A stretch of 64,000 nucleotides of DNA from Verrucomicrobiota bacterium (GCA_004293445.1 RDYP01000005.1:1-64000), one strand, 5' to 3'; counted from the stretch's first letter, positions 34,569-44,143 are shown. The notes: generated by a model from the letters alone, not told the origin. A program made the numbers and translations.

Positions 34569-34841
34569 TTAGTGCGAGAGGACCTTCTCGAGCGACCAGC
34601 GCTTGAGTTTGGAGAGAGGGCGGGTTTCGACGATGCGGACCTTGTCGCCGATCTGGGCTTCGCCGTTTTCGTCGTGAACGTAGTACTTCTTGGACCGCTT
34701 GACGATCTTGTTGAAGCGGGGGTGCGGAACGCGTGCGATGTGCTCGACCACGAGGGTCTTGCTCATCTTGTTGGAAGTGACCACGCCGACGCGGGTCTTG
34801 CGGACGTGCGCGGTGGTTTCCTGCTGGGGCTGCTCGCTCAT
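34569..34841 (-). CDS. rpsQ: 30S ribosomal protein S17
   Basis: 90 aa, OB-fold. [51 protein letters not shown] and [17 protein letters not shown] are signature segments. An early 16S rRNA-binding protein. There is a short Gln-rich N-terminal addition. Confidence 0.96.
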   Translation of the reverse strand: MSEQPQQETTAHVRKTRVGVVTSNKMSKTLVVEHIARVPHPRFNKIVKRSKKYYVHDENGEAQIGDKVRIVETRPLSKLKRWSLEKVLSH

Positions 34842-34879
34842 GGAACTGATATCGCTGATGGTTGCTGGTGGCGGAGTGC

Positions 34880-35083
34880 TCAGGCCTTGTTGCGGCGTTC
34901 GGTAAGCACGGTTTGGACGCGGGCAGCCTCGCGGCGGACCACGCGGATGCGGGCGGCATTTTCAAGCTGCCCGGTCACCTTTTGGAGTCGGAGGGCGAAA
35001 TTTTCCTCCTTGAGATCGCGGAGCTTGGACTCGAGTTCCTTGATGGAGAGCTCGCGGATGTCCTTGGTCTTGGTGGTGGCCAT
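34880..35083 (-). CDS. rpmC: 50S ribosomal protein L29
   Basis: 67 aa, two-helix protein near the tunnel exit. [55 protein letters not shown] splits into the usual helices with the LRLQ/TGQLEN turn. Normal position between rplP and rpsQ. Confidence 0.95.
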   Translation of the reverse strand: MATTKTKDIRELSIKELESKLRDLKEENFALRLQKVTGQLENAARIRVVRREAARVQTVLTERRNKA

Positions 35084-35107
35084 GTCTGGGAATCGTTAAA
35101 AGGTTGC

Positions 35108-35527
35108 TCAGGCGTGCGGATTGCGGACGACGAAGCGGGTGGGCAGACCGAGCTTGTAGGAAGCGAGGCGCATCGCCTCCTTGGCCTGGGACTCGGGAAC
35201 GCCGGCGACTTCGAACAGCATGTTGCCGGGACGGATCACAGCGACCCAGGCCTCGACAGCACCCTTACCCTTACCCATCCGGGTTTCAGGTGGACGCGCG
35301 GTGATCGACTTGTGTGGGAAGATCCGGATCCAGACCTTTCCTTTACGCTTCAGGAAGCGGTTGATTGCGATACGGCAGGCTTCGATCTGACGGTTGGTCA
35401 TCCAACCGCGATCAAGTGCCTGAAGGCCGAAATCACCGAAGGCGACGGTGGTTCCACGTTGCGCATTGCCGGCGCGGCTGCCGCGGTGCGACTTGCGGAA
35501 CTTCGTGCGTTTGGGCATCAAGGGCAT
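35108..35527 (-). CDS. rplP: 50S ribosomal protein L16
   Basis: 139 aa. Core segments: [77 protein letters not shown]. The Met-free loop around the conserved Arg of RMGKGKG is the peptidyl-transferase-facing part. It has the best Shine-Dalgarno in the operon (AGGAGGA, 35535-35541). Start at 35527 rather than the ATG nine bases downstream because of that spacing. Confidence 0.95.
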   Translation of the reverse strand: MPLMPKRTKFRKSHRGSRAGNAQRGTTVAFGDFGLQALDRGWMTNRQIEACRIAINRFLKRKGKVWIRIFPHKSITARPPETRMGKGKGAVEAWVAVIRPGNMLFEVAGVPESQAKEAMRLASYKLGLPTRFVVRNPHA

Positions 35528-35534
35528 GGCTCAG

Positions 35535-35541
35535 TCCTCCT
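35535..35541 (-). promoter_or_regulatory. Strong Shine-Dalgarno of rplP
   Basis: AGGAGGA on the minus strand, seven bases before the rplP ATG. It stands out because nearly all other genes in this operon lack any Shine-Dalgarno-like motif. Confidence 0.7.
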
Positions 35542-35573
35542 ATGGGAAAATGGTTCGAATTGAAATGGGCGGA

Positions 35574-36290
35574 TTAGTTGCGAGGGCGGCCCGGACCACG
35601 GTTATCGCGATTGTCGCGGCGGTCGCGACGGTCACCACCGCGCTCAGGGCGTGGGGAGCTACCATCGTCTTCCTTCTTGTTGACCCAGCACTTGATGCCA
35701 ATGACACCGTAAACCGTGCGGGCTTCGGCAAAGCCGTAGTCGAGAGGAACGCGGAGGGTTTGCAAGGGGACCTTACCCTCGCGATACCACTCGGAGCGGG
35801 CGATGTCGGCACCGCCGAGGCGACCGGCGCAGCGGATCCGGATGCCCTCGGCACCGAAGTCCATGGCAGTTTGCACGGCACGCTTCATGGCGCGGCGGAA
35901 AGAAATCCGTCGCTCAAGCTGGACGGCGACCTGCTCGCAGATCAACTGGGCATCGAGCTCAGGCTTGCGAATTTCGACGATGTCGATCTTCACCTGGGCA
36001 CCCTTGCAGATATCGGAGAGCTCCTTGGTCATGCGCTCGATTTCCGACCCCTTACGACCGATGATGAGACCGGGACGCGAGGTGTGCAGGGTGACGCGGA
36101 CGCTGTTCCAAGCGCGCTCGATGACCACGCGGGCAAGAGCGGCGAACTGCAAGCGCGAGCGCATGTAGCCACGGATCTTGAGGTCTTCGTGAAGCTTTTC
36201 GGCGTAATCCTTGCCGGCGGCGAACCACTTGGAGCGCCAGTCTTTGGAGACGGCGAGGCGGAAACCGATGGGGTTGACTTTTTGGCCCAT
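35574..36290 (-). CDS. rpsC: 30S ribosomal protein S3
   Basis: 238 aa. MGQKVNPIGFRLAVSKDWRS start, KH domain with RPGLIIGRKGSEIERMT, and the C-terminal RAMKRAVQTAMDFGAEGIRIRCAGRLGGADIARSEWYREG with GKVPLQTLR. It lines the mRNA entry site. The last about 28 residues are an Arg/Asp/Gly-rich repeat tail (DRRDRRDNRDNRGPGRPRN), not present in E. coli S3. The ATG at 36290 is the family start; the open frame upstream lies over the end of rplV. Confidence 0.95.
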   Translation of the reverse strand: MGQKVNPIGFRLAVSKDWRSKWFAAGKDYAEKLHEDLKIRGYMRSRLQFAALARVVIERAWNSVRVTLHTSRPGLIIGRKGSEIERMTKELSDICKGAQVKIDIVEIRKPELDAQLICEQVAVQLERRISFRRAMKRAVQTAMDFGAEGIRIRCAGRLGGADIARSEWYREGKVPLQTLRVPLDYGFAEARTVYGVIGIKCWVNKKEDDGSSPRPERGGDRRDRRDNRDNRGPGRPRN

Positions 36291-36315
36291 GATGAAGTGC
36301 GTTAGGTAGATTGAA

Positions 36316-36711
36316 TCAGGCTTCCGTGGTGGCGGCCTTGGTGGAGACGTTGACTCGCTTCGTCTTCGCGGCGACCTCAGGGGCTTCGGCGAGGGTGATC
36401 GAGATGTGGCTGGTGCGCTTGCGGATCGCTCCGGCAGAGCCCTTGGCACGCGGAGAGAAGCGCTTCAGGACCGGACCGGCACCAATAACGGCTTCCTTAA
36501 CGACCAGCGATTCGGCGCTGAGCGAGAAGTTGTTCTCGGCATCGGCCATGGCGGCCTTGAGGGTCTTGTTCAGGTGATAGGCAGCCTTCTTCGGAGTGAA
36601 GGTGAGAATGTCGAGGGCGCTCGACACGGGCAGCCCCTGGATTTCACGGGCGACGTCGCGCGCCTTCTTCGGGGAGAGGGCGACGTATTTGGTGGTGCTC
36701 TTGACTTCCAT
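36316..36711 (-). CDS. rplV: 50S ribosomal protein L22
   Basis: 131 aa. SPKKARDVAREIQGLPVSSALDILTFTPKKAAYHLNKTLKAAMADAENN is the standard N-part; VGAGPVLKRFSPRAKGSAGAIRKRTSHISITL-type sequence forms the beta-hairpin that lines the exit tunnel (here IGAGPVLKRFSPRAKGSA). A Thr/Ala/Lys-rich tail of about 18 residues is extra. It is separated from rpsS by an unrelated gene, unlike in other bacteria. Confidence 0.95.
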   Translation of the reverse strand: MEVKSTTKYVALSPKKARDVAREIQGLPVSSALDILTFTPKKAAYHLNKTLKAAMADAENNFSLSAESLVVKEAVIGAGPVLKRFSPRAKGSAGAIRKRTSHISITLAEAPEVAAKTKRVNVSTKAATTEA

Positions 36712-36753
36712 GGAATCGGGTCGGTGAGGGCGTTTGGAGATGGCCGTTTGGCC

Positions 36754-37464
36754 TTATTCAGTGATGAGAATGGCGGAGTCGCCGAGGCGAACCGTGCTTG
36801 CGCCGGATTCGAGCTCCTCGACAAAGGCACCGCATACGTTGCGGCGGACGTCGGCTACGATGGCGGAGCCGAATGGTTGTTCCCCGCGGGTGAGGCGGTA
36901 GGTGGTGCCGATGCGGGCACCCTGGCTTTCCCCGACGTTGAAGACGAGAAGGCCGCTTTCCGAATCGATGCTCACCACCTTGGCCGTTCCGGCGGAACCG
37001 GAGACTGCGGGGGCGGGCTTCTGGCGGAGTCCGAGGACTTCGTCAAGCTCCCTGATGGCAGTTTCTACACGAAGCCGGGATTCCGGGTCGGCGGCAACTG
37101 CCTGGCGGGTGAATTCAGTGGCGGCTGTGACCAAGCCGGTGGAAGCGCTTTCGAGGCTGGAGACGCGGCTGCCGAGGACCTGAAGGTCCGAAGTCGCCTG
37201 CACCAACCGCTCATCGCCGCCATCGAGCAAGTCGCGGCCGAGGGCTTCGAGACGCTGGCGAACGCGGGCGAGCTGCTCGGAGGCTTCCTTTTCGGCGCGG
37301 TTCGCCTCGAGGAGACTCTTTTCGAGCGACTCGTTTCGTTCGCGCAACTCCTCGAGACCGGCATCGAGGGCCCCGGCGCTCGTCTCCTGTGCGGCACAAA
37401 CCCACGCCCCCGCGGACAGTCCGAAGACCGTGGCGGCGAGAGTGCGTGTTTGTGAAGTGCGCAT
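36754..37464 (-). CDS. Exported coiled-coil protein inserted in the S10 operon
   Basis: 236 aa. Signal peptide MRTSQTRTLAATVFGLSAGAWVCA (cleavage near 24-26), then two long heptad-like helices (about 33-90: LEELRERNESLEKSLLEANR, EQLARVRQRLEALGRDLL; and about 88-145), then a C-terminal beta domain (about 160-236: VVSIDSESGLLVFNVGESQG, IGTTYRLTRGEQPFGSAIV, VRLGDSAILITE) like small SH3-like domains in planctomycete and verrucomicrobial envelope proteins. It lies between rpsS (25 bp) and rplV (42 bp), same strand, inside the ribosomal operon, where no such gene is usual. Composition matches its neighbours. A role in the envelope or in coupling growth to the cell wall is only a guess. Confidence 0.85.
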   Translation of the reverse strand: MRTSQTRTLAATVFGLSAGAWVCAAQETSAGALDAGLEELRERNESLEKSLLEANRAEKEASEQLARVRQRLEALGRDLLDGGDERLVQATSDLQVLGSRVSSLESASTGLVTAATEFTRQAVAADPESRLRVETAIRELDEVLGLRQKPAPAVSGSAGTAKVVSIDSESGLLVFNVGESQGARIGTTYRLTRGEQPFGSAIVADVRRNVCGAFVEELESGASTVRLGDSAILITE

Positions 37465-37489
37465 GAGACGAAGTCGGGGCGGCTATAGA

Positions 37490-37759
37490 TTACTTCTTGC
37501 CGATACCGCCGTGGGCGCGGAACAGGCGTGTCGGTGCGAATTCACCAAGCTTGTGGCCGACCATGTTTTCGGTGACGTACACCGGGACGAAGGTCTTGCC
37601 ATTGTGGACGGCGAAGTTGAGGCCGACGAAGTCCGGAGTGACCATCGAGGCACGGCTCCAAGTTTTGATCGGCTTCTTGTCGCCAGCGGCGGCAGCGGCG
37701 TCGATCTTGGCCAGGAGCTTCTGGTCGATGTACGGACCCTTTTTGAGAGAGCGGGGCAT
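37490..37759 (-). CDS. rpsS: 30S ribosomal protein S19
   Basis: 89 aa. [16 protein letters not shown] start, [47 protein letters not shown] ending the core in the usual EFAPTR form. Binds the 16S head with S13. Length and start are normal; what is unusual is that its downstream neighbour is not rplV. Confidence 0.96.
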   Translation of the reverse strand: MPRSLKKGPYIDQKLLAKIDAAAAAGDKKPIKTWSRASMVTPDFVGLNFAVHNGKTFVPVYVTENMVGHKLGEFAPTRLFRAHGGIGKK

Positions 37760-37777
37760 GGGTGCTTGGGGTAAAGA

Positions 37778-38620
37778 TTAGCGCTTCTTGTTGTGGCGGC
37801 TTTCGACGATGAAGGTGCTGGTGACCTTCTTCGGCTTACGGGTCTTCTGGCCCTTCGCGTGGCCCCAGGGGCTCGTAAGGTGCTGACGACCACCACCGGA
37901 TTTGGACTTGCCTTCGCCACCACCGTTCGGGTGGTCGACGGGGTTCATGCACATGCCACGAACGGTCGGGCGAACGCCCTGCCAGCGGGTGCGGCCAGCC
38001 TTACCGGAAACCTCGTTCATGTGATCGCGGTTGCCAACAGCACCGATGGTGCAGAAGCAAAGTTCATTGAAACGACGGATCTCACCGGATGGCATCTTGA
38101 CCAGAGCCCAGCCGCCTTCGCGGTTGGAGAGGATGGCCTGCTGACCGGCGGAGCGAGCCACCTTGCCACCGTTGCCGGGGATCAACTCGATGTTGTGGAT
38201 CGCGGTTCCAAGTGGGACGCTCTTGAGAGGCATCGCATTGCCCACCTTCGGAGCGACCTTCTCGCCGGAAACCACAGTGGCTCCGGTCTCAAGGCCGGCT
38301 GGAGCCAAGATGTAGCTCTTTTGACCGTCCTTGTATTGAATCAAGGCGATGCGGCAGGTGCGGTTTGGATCATACTCGATGCCGACCACGGTGGCAGGCA
38401 CGTCGTATTTGCCGCGCTTGAAGTCGATCAGACGGTAGTGGCGCTTGTGGCCACCGCCGATGTGACGGCAGGTGATCCGGCCAGTATTGTTGCGGCCGCC
38501 GCTGCGTTTGAGCGGGGTGAGAAGGCTCTTCTCCGGCTTGTGCTTGGTGATTTCGTCAAAGGACGGAAGCACCTTGTAGCGTTCGGACGGTGTATTGGGT
38601 GTGAACTCCTTGAGAGACAT
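37778..38620 (-). CDS. rplB: 50S ribosomal protein L2
   Basis: 280 aa. Signatures: [29 protein letters not shown] in two parts, [24 protein letters not shown], and [21 protein letters not shown]. The first His of VDHP (E. coli His229 without Met) is kept; the second His of the E. coli HPHGGG motif is Asn here. L2 is needed for subunit joining and peptidyl transfer. Normal place after rplW. Confidence 0.96.
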   Translation of the reverse strand: MSLKEFTPNTPSERYKVLPSFDEITKHKPEKSLLTPLKRSGGRNNTGRITCRHIGGGHKRHYRLIDFKRGKYDVPATVVGIEYDPNRTCRIALIQYKDGQKSYILAPAGLETGATVVSGEKVAPKVGNAMPLKSVPLGTAIHNIELIPGNGGKVARSAGQQAILSNREGGWALVKMPSGEIRRFNELCFCTIGAVGNRDHMNEVSGKAGRTRWQGVRPTVRGMCMNPVDHPNGGGEGKSKSGGGRQHLTSPWGHAKGQKTRKPKKVTSTFIVESRHNKKR

Positions 38621-38661
38621 GGCTCGCTTGAGGGTTGTTCGGGGTTAGCCGGGTTAAAAAA

Positions 38662-38946
38662 TCAGACGAGGTCGAGGGATTCGCCTTCCTTGAGGCGGAC
38701 GACTGCCTTCTTCCAATGGTTGGTGCGGCCCTCGTCGGCGCGGCGCTTGCGCCTGGCCTTACCGAGGTAGTTGAGAGTGCGGACGGCAGCGACCTTCTTG
38801 CCCAGGAGGGTTTCGACGGCACGCTTGATCTCGAGCTTGTTGGCCTTGCGGTCCACTTCGAGGATCACCTCGTTGTTGGACTCTTGAAGCATGGTGGCCT
38901 TCTCGCTGAGGCGGACGTTCTTGATGACTTGGTAGATGTCTTTCAT
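38662..38946 (-). CDS. rplW: 50S ribosomal protein L23
   Basis: 94 aa. MKDIYQVIKNVRLSEKATML, VILEVDRKANKLEIKRAVETLLGKKVAAVRTLNYLGKARR and the final VVRLKEGESLDLV match the family. It is the exit-site docking point for trigger factor and SRP. Normal length. Confidence 0.95.
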   Translation of the reverse strand: MKDIYQVIKNVRLSEKATMLQESNNEVILEVDRKANKLEIKRAVETLLGKKVAAVRTLNYLGKARRKRRADEGRTNHWKKAVVRLKEGESLDLV

Positions 38947-38964
38947 GGCGCGGTTCAGCGAAAA

Positions 38965-39573
38965 TTAGGCGGTGCGCTGGGCGAGGGTTTCGAAGGCGTC
39001 TTCCACCATCAGGATGGAATCCGCGTGGAGCAGCTCCTCGACGTTCAAGCTCTCGGCGGTGACCAACTGGGCCCAGCCGACGTTGCGGGCAGCGAGGTAG
39101 GTGGTTTCGTCAAAGGACTTGGCGACAACGAGCACCTTCTTCGGAGCGAAATCAGCGGTGATTGCAGCGATGAAGGACTTCGTCTTGCCGTCGGCGATCG
39201 AGAAAGAGGAGACCGTCTTGATCAGGCCTTCGCGGACGAGATCACCCAGAACGCGGCGCAGCGCGAGCTTACGGACGTTCTTCGGCACGTGCTTCGAGTA
39301 ATCCCGGGGACGGGGACCGAAGACCACGCCACCACCGACGAAGATCGGAGCGCGTTTGTCGCCGTGACGGGCGTTGCCGGTGCCCTTCTGCTTGTAGATC
39401 TTCTTGTTGTTACCACGGACTTCGCCGCGGGTCTTGGTGTTGGCGGAGCCTGTGCGACGGTTCGCGCGGTAAGCGGTAACGAGGTCGTGAACGGCTTGGG
39501 CGCCCTTATCGGGCTCGCCGAGGACGATGTTGGCGCCTTGGGCGTCGTCAGCAGTGAAAGTTTTCGCGGGCAT
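38965..39573 (-). CDS. rplD: 50S ribosomal protein L4
   Basis: 202 aa. VHDLVTAYRANRRTGSANTKTRGEVRGNNKKIYKQKGTGNARHGDKRAPIFVGGGVVFGPRPRDY contains the tunnel-lining loop; the globular part follows (LRRVLGDLVREGLIKTV, VLVVAKSFDETTYLAARNV). In E. coli it represses its own operon. Normal place after rplC. Confidence 0.95.
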   Translation of the reverse strand: MPAKTFTADDAQGANIVLGEPDKGAQAVHDLVTAYRANRRTGSANTKTRGEVRGNNKKIYKQKGTGNARHGDKRAPIFVGGGVVFGPRPRDYSKHVPKNVRKLALRRVLGDLVREGLIKTVSSFSIADGKTKSFIAAITADFAPKKVLVVAKSFDETTYLAARNVGWAQLVTAESLNVEELLHADSILMVEDAFETLAQRTA

Positions 39574-39614
39574 GACTGGGATGCGAGTGAGAGTTGAGGT
39601 TCTGACGCGCGGCC

Positions 39615-40256
39615 TCAGGCGGCGGCGGTCTTCTTCTTGGCGGGACGGATGGTGACAAAGCCGCCCTTGGAACCGGGAACGGCACCCGAGATAAGGATCA
39701 CACCGTCTTCGGGGCGGACTGCAACCACCTTGAGGTTTTGGACAGTGCGTGGCACATCGCCCATGTGTCCTGGCATCTTCTGGTTCTTCCAGACGCGACC
39801 CGGGGTGGAGCGGCAGCCGATGGCGCCAGTCCGGCGGTGCATCATGGAGCCGTGAGTCATCTTGAGACCGCCGAAGCCGTGGCGCTTGACAGCACCTTGG
39901 AAGCCACGGCCCTTACTGGTGCCGATCACGTCGACCCACTGTCCGGCGGTGAAGGTCTCCAGTCCGGGGTGAGTCGCCGGGGCGGCTTGGTTAGCCTCGA
40001 AGCGGAACTCCTGAATGAGGTATTTCGGGGTCGAGCCGTGCTTCTTGAAGTGGCCGAGCGAAGGCTTGTCCACGCGGGACTCCTTCTTGTCGCCGTAGCC
40101 GACCTGGACGGCGGAGTAGCCGTCGTTTTCGAGGGTTTTGACCTGAAGGCAGGTGTTGCCGCTCACCTCAATAACGGTGACGGGGATCATGGACTGGGTG
40201 GCCGCGTCGAAGAGACGGGTCATACCGAGTTTTTTGCCGAGGAGTCCGAGTGACAT
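39615..40256 (-). CDS. rplC: 50S ribosomal protein L3
   Basis: 213 aa. MSLGLLGKKLGMTRLFD start; WVDVIGTSKGRGFQGAVKRHGFGGLKMTHGSMMHRRTGAIGCRSTPGRVWKNQKMPGHMG includes the loop that reaches the peptidyl-transferase centre, with the Gln (GFQG) that is methylated in some bacteria. The ATG at 40256 fits the family; the frame's earlier ATG would add 25 residues over intergenic DNA. Confidence 0.95.
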   Translation of the reverse strand: MSLGLLGKKLGMTRLFDAATQSMIPVTVIEVSGNTCLQVKTLENDGYSAVQVGYGDKKESRVDKPSLGHFKKHGSTPKYLIQEFRFEANQAAPATHPGLETFTAGQWVDVIGTSKGRGFQGAVKRHGFGGLKMTHGSMMHRRTGAIGCRSTPGRVWKNQKMPGHMGDVPRTVQNLKVVAVRPEDGVILISGAVPGSKGGFVTIRPAKKKTAAA

Positions 40257-40305
40257 GGTGGACGTGAGATGGATGATTGGGAGAACGAGTGGATGCGGGA
40301 TCGAC

Positions 40306-40614
40306 TCAGATGCGGATGGCGATATCGACACCTGCTGGCAGGTTGAGCTTCTTGAGCTCGTCCACGGTGCGGGCGGTCGGGTCGACGATGTCGAGCACGC
40401 GCTTGTGAGTGCGGATTTCGAATTGCTCCATCGACTTCTTGTTGACGTGGACCGAGCGGTTCACGCTGAACTTTTCAATGCGGGTAGGGAGCGGGATCGG
40501 GCCGGCCACCTTGGCGCCGGTGCGCTTGGCGGTCTCGACGATCTCCGCTGCGGAGCGGTCGATCGCGCGGTGGTCGAAAGCGCGCAGGCGGATGCGGATC
40601 TTCTGGTTTTCCAT
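40306..40614 (-). CDS. rpsJ: 30S ribosomal protein S10
   Basis: 102 aa. [73 protein letters not shown] is a textbook S10. It also serves as NusE in antitermination. It follows fusA with a 44-bp gap; tuf, usually located there, is missing. Confidence 0.97.
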   Translation of the reverse strand: MENQKIRIRLRAFDHRAIDRSAAEIVETAKRTGAKVAGPIPLPTRIEKFSVNRSVHVNKKSMEQFEIRTHKRVLDIVDPTARTVDELKKLNLPAGVDIAIRI

Positions 40615-40658
40615 GGCGGTGGATGTGTGTTGAGAGTTCGGTTGGTTCTGGGTGCGCG

Positions 40659-42806
40659 TCAGTGGCCGCGGTCGGTGACAATTTCGGAAACGATGTTTCC
40701 CGGCACTTGTTCAAAGTGGGACGGGGTCATCGAATAAGAGGCACGACCGGACGAGAGGGTTCGGACCGCGGTCGAGTAACCGAACATTTCCTTCAAGGGG
40801 ACATTCGCGCGAATGACGGCGAGCTTACCCTTGTTTTCCATGTTCTGGATCTGCCCGCGGCGGCGGTTGAGGTCGCCCATCACGTCGCCCTGGTAGTCGT
40901 CCGGAGTGGAGACTTCCACGGCCATGATGGGCTCGAGGAGAATAGCTTGAGCCTTCTTGAAGGCATCCTTCATGGCGAAGATTGCCGCCATGGTGAAGGC
41001 GTTCTCGTTGGAATCGACTTCGTGGAAAGATCCGCCGAGGACATCGACGTGAACATCGATCACAGGATAGCCGGCAACAATGCCATTGATCATGGCCTCG
41101 TTGACGCCCTTGAAAACGGCATTGTGGTAGTCCTTGGGAATTTCGCCGCCGACAATCTTATTGTCGATGGTGAGACCCTTGCCCTTTTCGTTGGGTCGGA
41201 CGGCGAGGCGCACGTGACCGTATTGGCCACGGCCACCGGACTGCTTGACCAGCTTGCCTTCGCCGGGAGCGGAGGCGGTGATGGTTTCGCGGTAAGCGAT
41301 TTGAGGGGCGCCAGTGTTGGCCTCGACCTTGAATTCGCGGCGGAGTCGATCGACGATGATCTCCAGATGGAGCTCGCCCATCCCTGAAATGATCGTCTGG
41401 CCGGTTTCCTCGTCGGTTTTGACCTGGAAGGTTGGATCTTCCTCGGAGAGACGGGAGAGAGCGTTGGCGAGCTTTTCCTGATCGACCTTGGTCTTCGGTT
41501 CGACTGCCATCGAGATGACAGGCTCAGGGAAAGTCGGCGGCTCGAGCACGACGTCGTAACCTTCCTTGGCGAGGGTGTCGCCCGTGGTGACGTTCTTGAG
41601 GCCGACCATCGCAGCGATATCACCGGCGTAGCAGGCATTGATATCCTTGTGCTCGTTCGCCTGAATTTGGATCAGACGACCGACGCGCTCGGAGCGGCGG
41701 GTGCGTGGGTTGTAGACGGTGTCGCCTTTGCGAATCACACCGGAATAGACCCGGAAGAAGACCAGCTTGCCGACGAACTTATCGGCCCAAAGTTTGAAAG
41801 CGAGAGAGCAGAACTTCTCGTTGTCGCTGGTGTGGACCTCGATCTTGTGCTCCTCGTTGTCGGGGTCCATGCCGACCATGGCCGGCAGTTCGAGAGGGCT
41901 CGGAAGATAGTCGACAACGGCGTCGAGCAGATATTGCACGCCCTTATTCTTGAAGGCGGAGCCACCGGCGACGGGGACCAACTTGTTGGCGATCGTGGCA
42001 CGGCGGATCGCCTGCTTGAGGTCATCGCGGGTGATCGGCTCCTCCATGAGGAACTTTTCACCGAGGATATCATCGACGCTGGCGACGACGTCGACGAGTT
42101 CCGCGTAGGCCTCTTCAGCGACAACTTTCTGGGCGGCGTCGAGATCGAGGATCTCGTAGGTGGAACCGAAAGTCGCGTCATCCAGATAGCGGATGGCCTT
42201 TTGGTTGACGACATCGATTTGACCGGAGAGGGACTCCTCGGCTCCGATCGGGATCAAAATGCGAACGGCATTGGCACCGAGCTTCTCTTTGATCTCTTGG
42301 AAGACATTGTCGAAGTTCGCACCGACCCGGTCCATCTTGTTGACGAACACGATCCGGGGAACGTGGTATTTGGTAGCCTGCCGCCAAACCGTTTCGGTCT
42401 GGGGTTGAACACCGGCGACACCACAGAAAACGACGATCGCGCCGTCGAGCACCCGCAACGAACGCTCCACCTCGGCGGTGAAGTCGACGTGACCGGGAGT
42501 GTCGATGATATTGACGCGCTGCTTCTGGCCGACGAAGGACTTCGTGATGCCCTCCTCCTCGCGCTGCCACCACTCAGTGGTAACGGCGGCCGAGGTAATG
42601 GTGATGCCGCGTTCGCGCTCCTGCTCCATCCAGTCGGTCGTGGCGGCACCATCGTGCACTTCCCCGATCTTGTGAATCATCCCCGTATAGAAGAGGATGC
42701 GCTCGGTGAGCGTGGTCTTCCCGGCGTCGATGTGCGCCGCAATCCCAATGTTCCGCGTCCGCTCAAGCGGATACGGACGATCAGGATTGTTGTGATTGGA
42801 AGACAT
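40659..42806 (-). CDS. fusA: Elongation factor G
   Basis: 715 aa. The translocase GTPase. P-loop [19 protein letters not shown], switch [30 protein letters not shown] specificity motif, domain IV with [10 protein letters not shown]-type sequence and domain V with [15 protein letters not shown] and [18 protein letters not shown]-like end. Standard length for EF-G1. It sits in the str operon between rpsG and rpsJ. Confidence 0.97.
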   Translation of the reverse strand: MSSNHNNPDRPYPLERTRNIGIAAHIDAGKTTLTERILFYTGMIHKIGEVHDGAATTDWMEQERERGITITSAAVTTEWWQREEEGITKSFVGQKQRVNIIDTPGHVDFTAEVERSLRVLDGAIVVFCGVAGVQPQTETVWRQATKYHVPRIVFVNKMDRVGANFDNVFQEIKEKLGANAVRILIPIGAEESLSGQIDVVNQKAIRYLDDATFGSTYEILDLDAAQKVVAEEAYAELVDVVASVDDILGEKFLMEEPITRDDLKQAIRRATIANKLVPVAGGSAFKNKGVQYLLDAVVDYLPSPLELPAMVGMDPDNEEHKIEVHTSDNEKFCSLAFKLWADKFVGKLVFFRVYSGVIRKGDTVYNPRTRRSERVGRLIQIQANEHKDINACYAGDIAAMVGLKNVTTGDTLAKEGYDVVLEPPTFPEPVISMAVEPKTKVDQEKLANALSRLSEEDPTFQVKTDEETGQTIISGMGELHLEIIVDRLRREFKVEANTGAPQIAYRETITASAPGEGKLVKQSGGRGQYGHVRLAVRPNEKGKGLTIDNKIVGGEIPKDYHNAVFKGVNEAMINGIVAGYPVIDVHVDVLGGSFHEVDSNENAFTMAAIFAMKDAFKKAQAILLEPIMAVEVSTPDDYQGDVMGDLNRRRGQIQNMENKGKLAVIRANVPLKEMFGYSTAVRTLSSGRASYSMTPSHFEQVPGNIVSEIVTDRGH

Positions 42807-42840
42807 GGTGGAGAGAGATCGGACGGACCTCGAATCGGAA

Positions 42841-43314
42841 TTACCAGCGGAAGTGGGCGAAGGCGCGGTTGGCTTGGGCCATCTTGTGAACGTCGTCGCG
42901 CTTGCGAACGGAGGAGCCCTGATTATTGGCGGCGTCCTTCAGTTCGTTGGCGAGAGCGACGTGCATCGGCGTGCCCTTGCGGCCACGGGCGTAAGCGACG
43001 ATCCAGCGCAGAGCGAGGGACTCGGAACGAGCGGGATCGACTTCGAGCGGGACCTGATAGGTAGCACCACCGACGCGGCGGCTCTTCACCTCAACGCGTG
43101 GCTTGGCGTTCTCGATGGCGCGGGTGACGACCTCGAGGGGATCGACGGTTTCGACGCCTTCGCTCGCCTTATCAATGGCGGCGTAGACGATGCGCTCTGC
43201 GAGGGAGCGCTTGCCGTCGAGCATCACCTTGGAAATGAGGTGGCCGACGAGGGAGCTGTCGTAGCGGGAGTCCCGGCGGTCGGGCTTGGTGAATGTGCGC
43301 TTGCGGCGTGACAT
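42841..43314 (-). CDS. rpsG: 30S ribosomal protein S7
   Basis: 157 aa. [81 protein letters not shown], and the beta-hairpin residues [41 protein letters not shown]. Initiates 30S head assembly. Normal order after rpsL. Confidence 0.96.
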   Translation of the reverse strand: MSRRKRTFTKPDRRDSRYDSSLVGHLISKVMLDGKRSLAERIVYAAIDKASEGVETVDPLEVVTRAIENAKPRVEVKSRRVGGATYQVPLEVDPARSESLALRWIVAYARGRKGTPMHVALANELKDAANNQGSSVRKRDDVHKMAQANRAFAHFRW

Positions 43315-43347
43315 GATCGTGATGGATGAGGTGTGACGGCGCGTGGC

Positions 43348-43764
43348 TTACTTCTTCTTGCCACCCTTGGCAGGAGCGGCAGCGGCCTGGCCCGGCTTCG
43401 GACGCTTGGCACCGTACTTCGAACGGCTTTGACGACGCTTGTCGACGCCGAGGGTGTCGAGCGAACCACGGACGATGTGGTAGCGGACACCCGGAAGGTC
43501 TTTCACCCGGCCGCCACGAACGAGAACGATCGAGTGCTCTTGAAGGTTGTGACCTTCACCGCCGATGTAGGCGATCACTTCGTAACCGTTGGTCAGGCGG
43601 ACCTTGGCGACTTTCCGGAGAGCCGAGTTCGGCTTCTTCGGCGTGCGGGTCATCACCTGGAGGCAGACGCCGCGGCGCTGCGGGCAATTGCTCATCGCCG
43701 GAGACTTCGATTTCTCGATCGGAGTCTGTCGTCCTTTTCGGACGAGCTGATTGATGGTCGGCAT
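43348..43764 (-). CDS. rpsL: 30S ribosomal protein S12
   Basis: 138 aa. First gene of the operon. [15 protein letters not shown] start; decoding-centre loop [22 protein letters not shown] with the wild-type lysine linked to streptomycin sensitivity, and [22 protein letters not shown] with the Asp that is often methylthiolated. It has a ten-residue insert before the Cys ([16 protein letters not shown]) and a Lys/Ala tail. The ATG at 43764 is the family start. Confidence 0.96.
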   Translation of the reverse strand: MPTINQLVRKGRQTPIEKSKSPAMSNCPQRRGVCLQVMTRTPKKPNSALRKVAKVRLTNGYEVIAYIGGEGHNLQEHSIVLVRGGRVKDLPGVRYHIVRGSLDTLGVDKRRQSRSKYGAKRPKPGQAAAAPAKGGKKK

Positions 43765-43929
43765 AGGATTCCTGCGTGTTTCGGTGTTCGCTGGGATGCG
43801 TCGCCGGGCAGGAAGCGAGAGAAATCCCTCGCAAGAGCCTGTTGTCCGGAGCTGCACCCGATAGTGTTTGGAGAATGAAGCGCACTGACTGGCTGAGAGC
43901 CGACGGTCAGGGAGCGATGTGGGGCGGCG

Positions 43930-43957
43930 AATCTAGGGATCGCGACCGACCTGGCAA
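43930..43957 (-). promoter_or_regulatory. Possible sigma-70-type promoter for the ribosomal operon
   Basis: On the minus strand, TTGCCA (43952-43957) is followed 16 bases later by TAGATT (43930-43935), five and four matches to consensus. An A/T-rich stretch upstream (43965-44015) could act as an UP element. It would give a leader of about 160 bases before rpsL. Confidence 0.4.
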
Positions 43958-44122
43958 GACCTATTTAGAAAAAATTTGCGCCGTTGATTTTGGTTAAGGA
44001 ACCCTGATTTTTTAGTCTTTTCGATGAAGGCCCATTGGGACTTTGAACCATGGCGCGAGATCCAAGCTGAGATTCGGCGCACAGATCGAGGATCGAGAGG
44101 ACGGCGCGGACCCGGCGCGCAG

Positions 44123-44143
44123 CGCTAGGAAAAAAGCCTAGCG
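44123..44143 (-). terminator. Hairpin downstream of the tRNA
   Basis: CGCTAGG (44123-44129) pairs with CCTAGCG (44137-44143); the loop holds six T on the minus strand. It lies 8 bp past the tRNA CCA end. The U run is in the loop rather than after the stem, so a processing or weak termination role is possible. Confidence 0.35.

Noticed and set aside
41649-43064. 471-aa plus-strand frame opposite fusA and rpsG
   Set aside because: A typical antisense frame of high-GC genes; no motif, and it ends inside rpsG.
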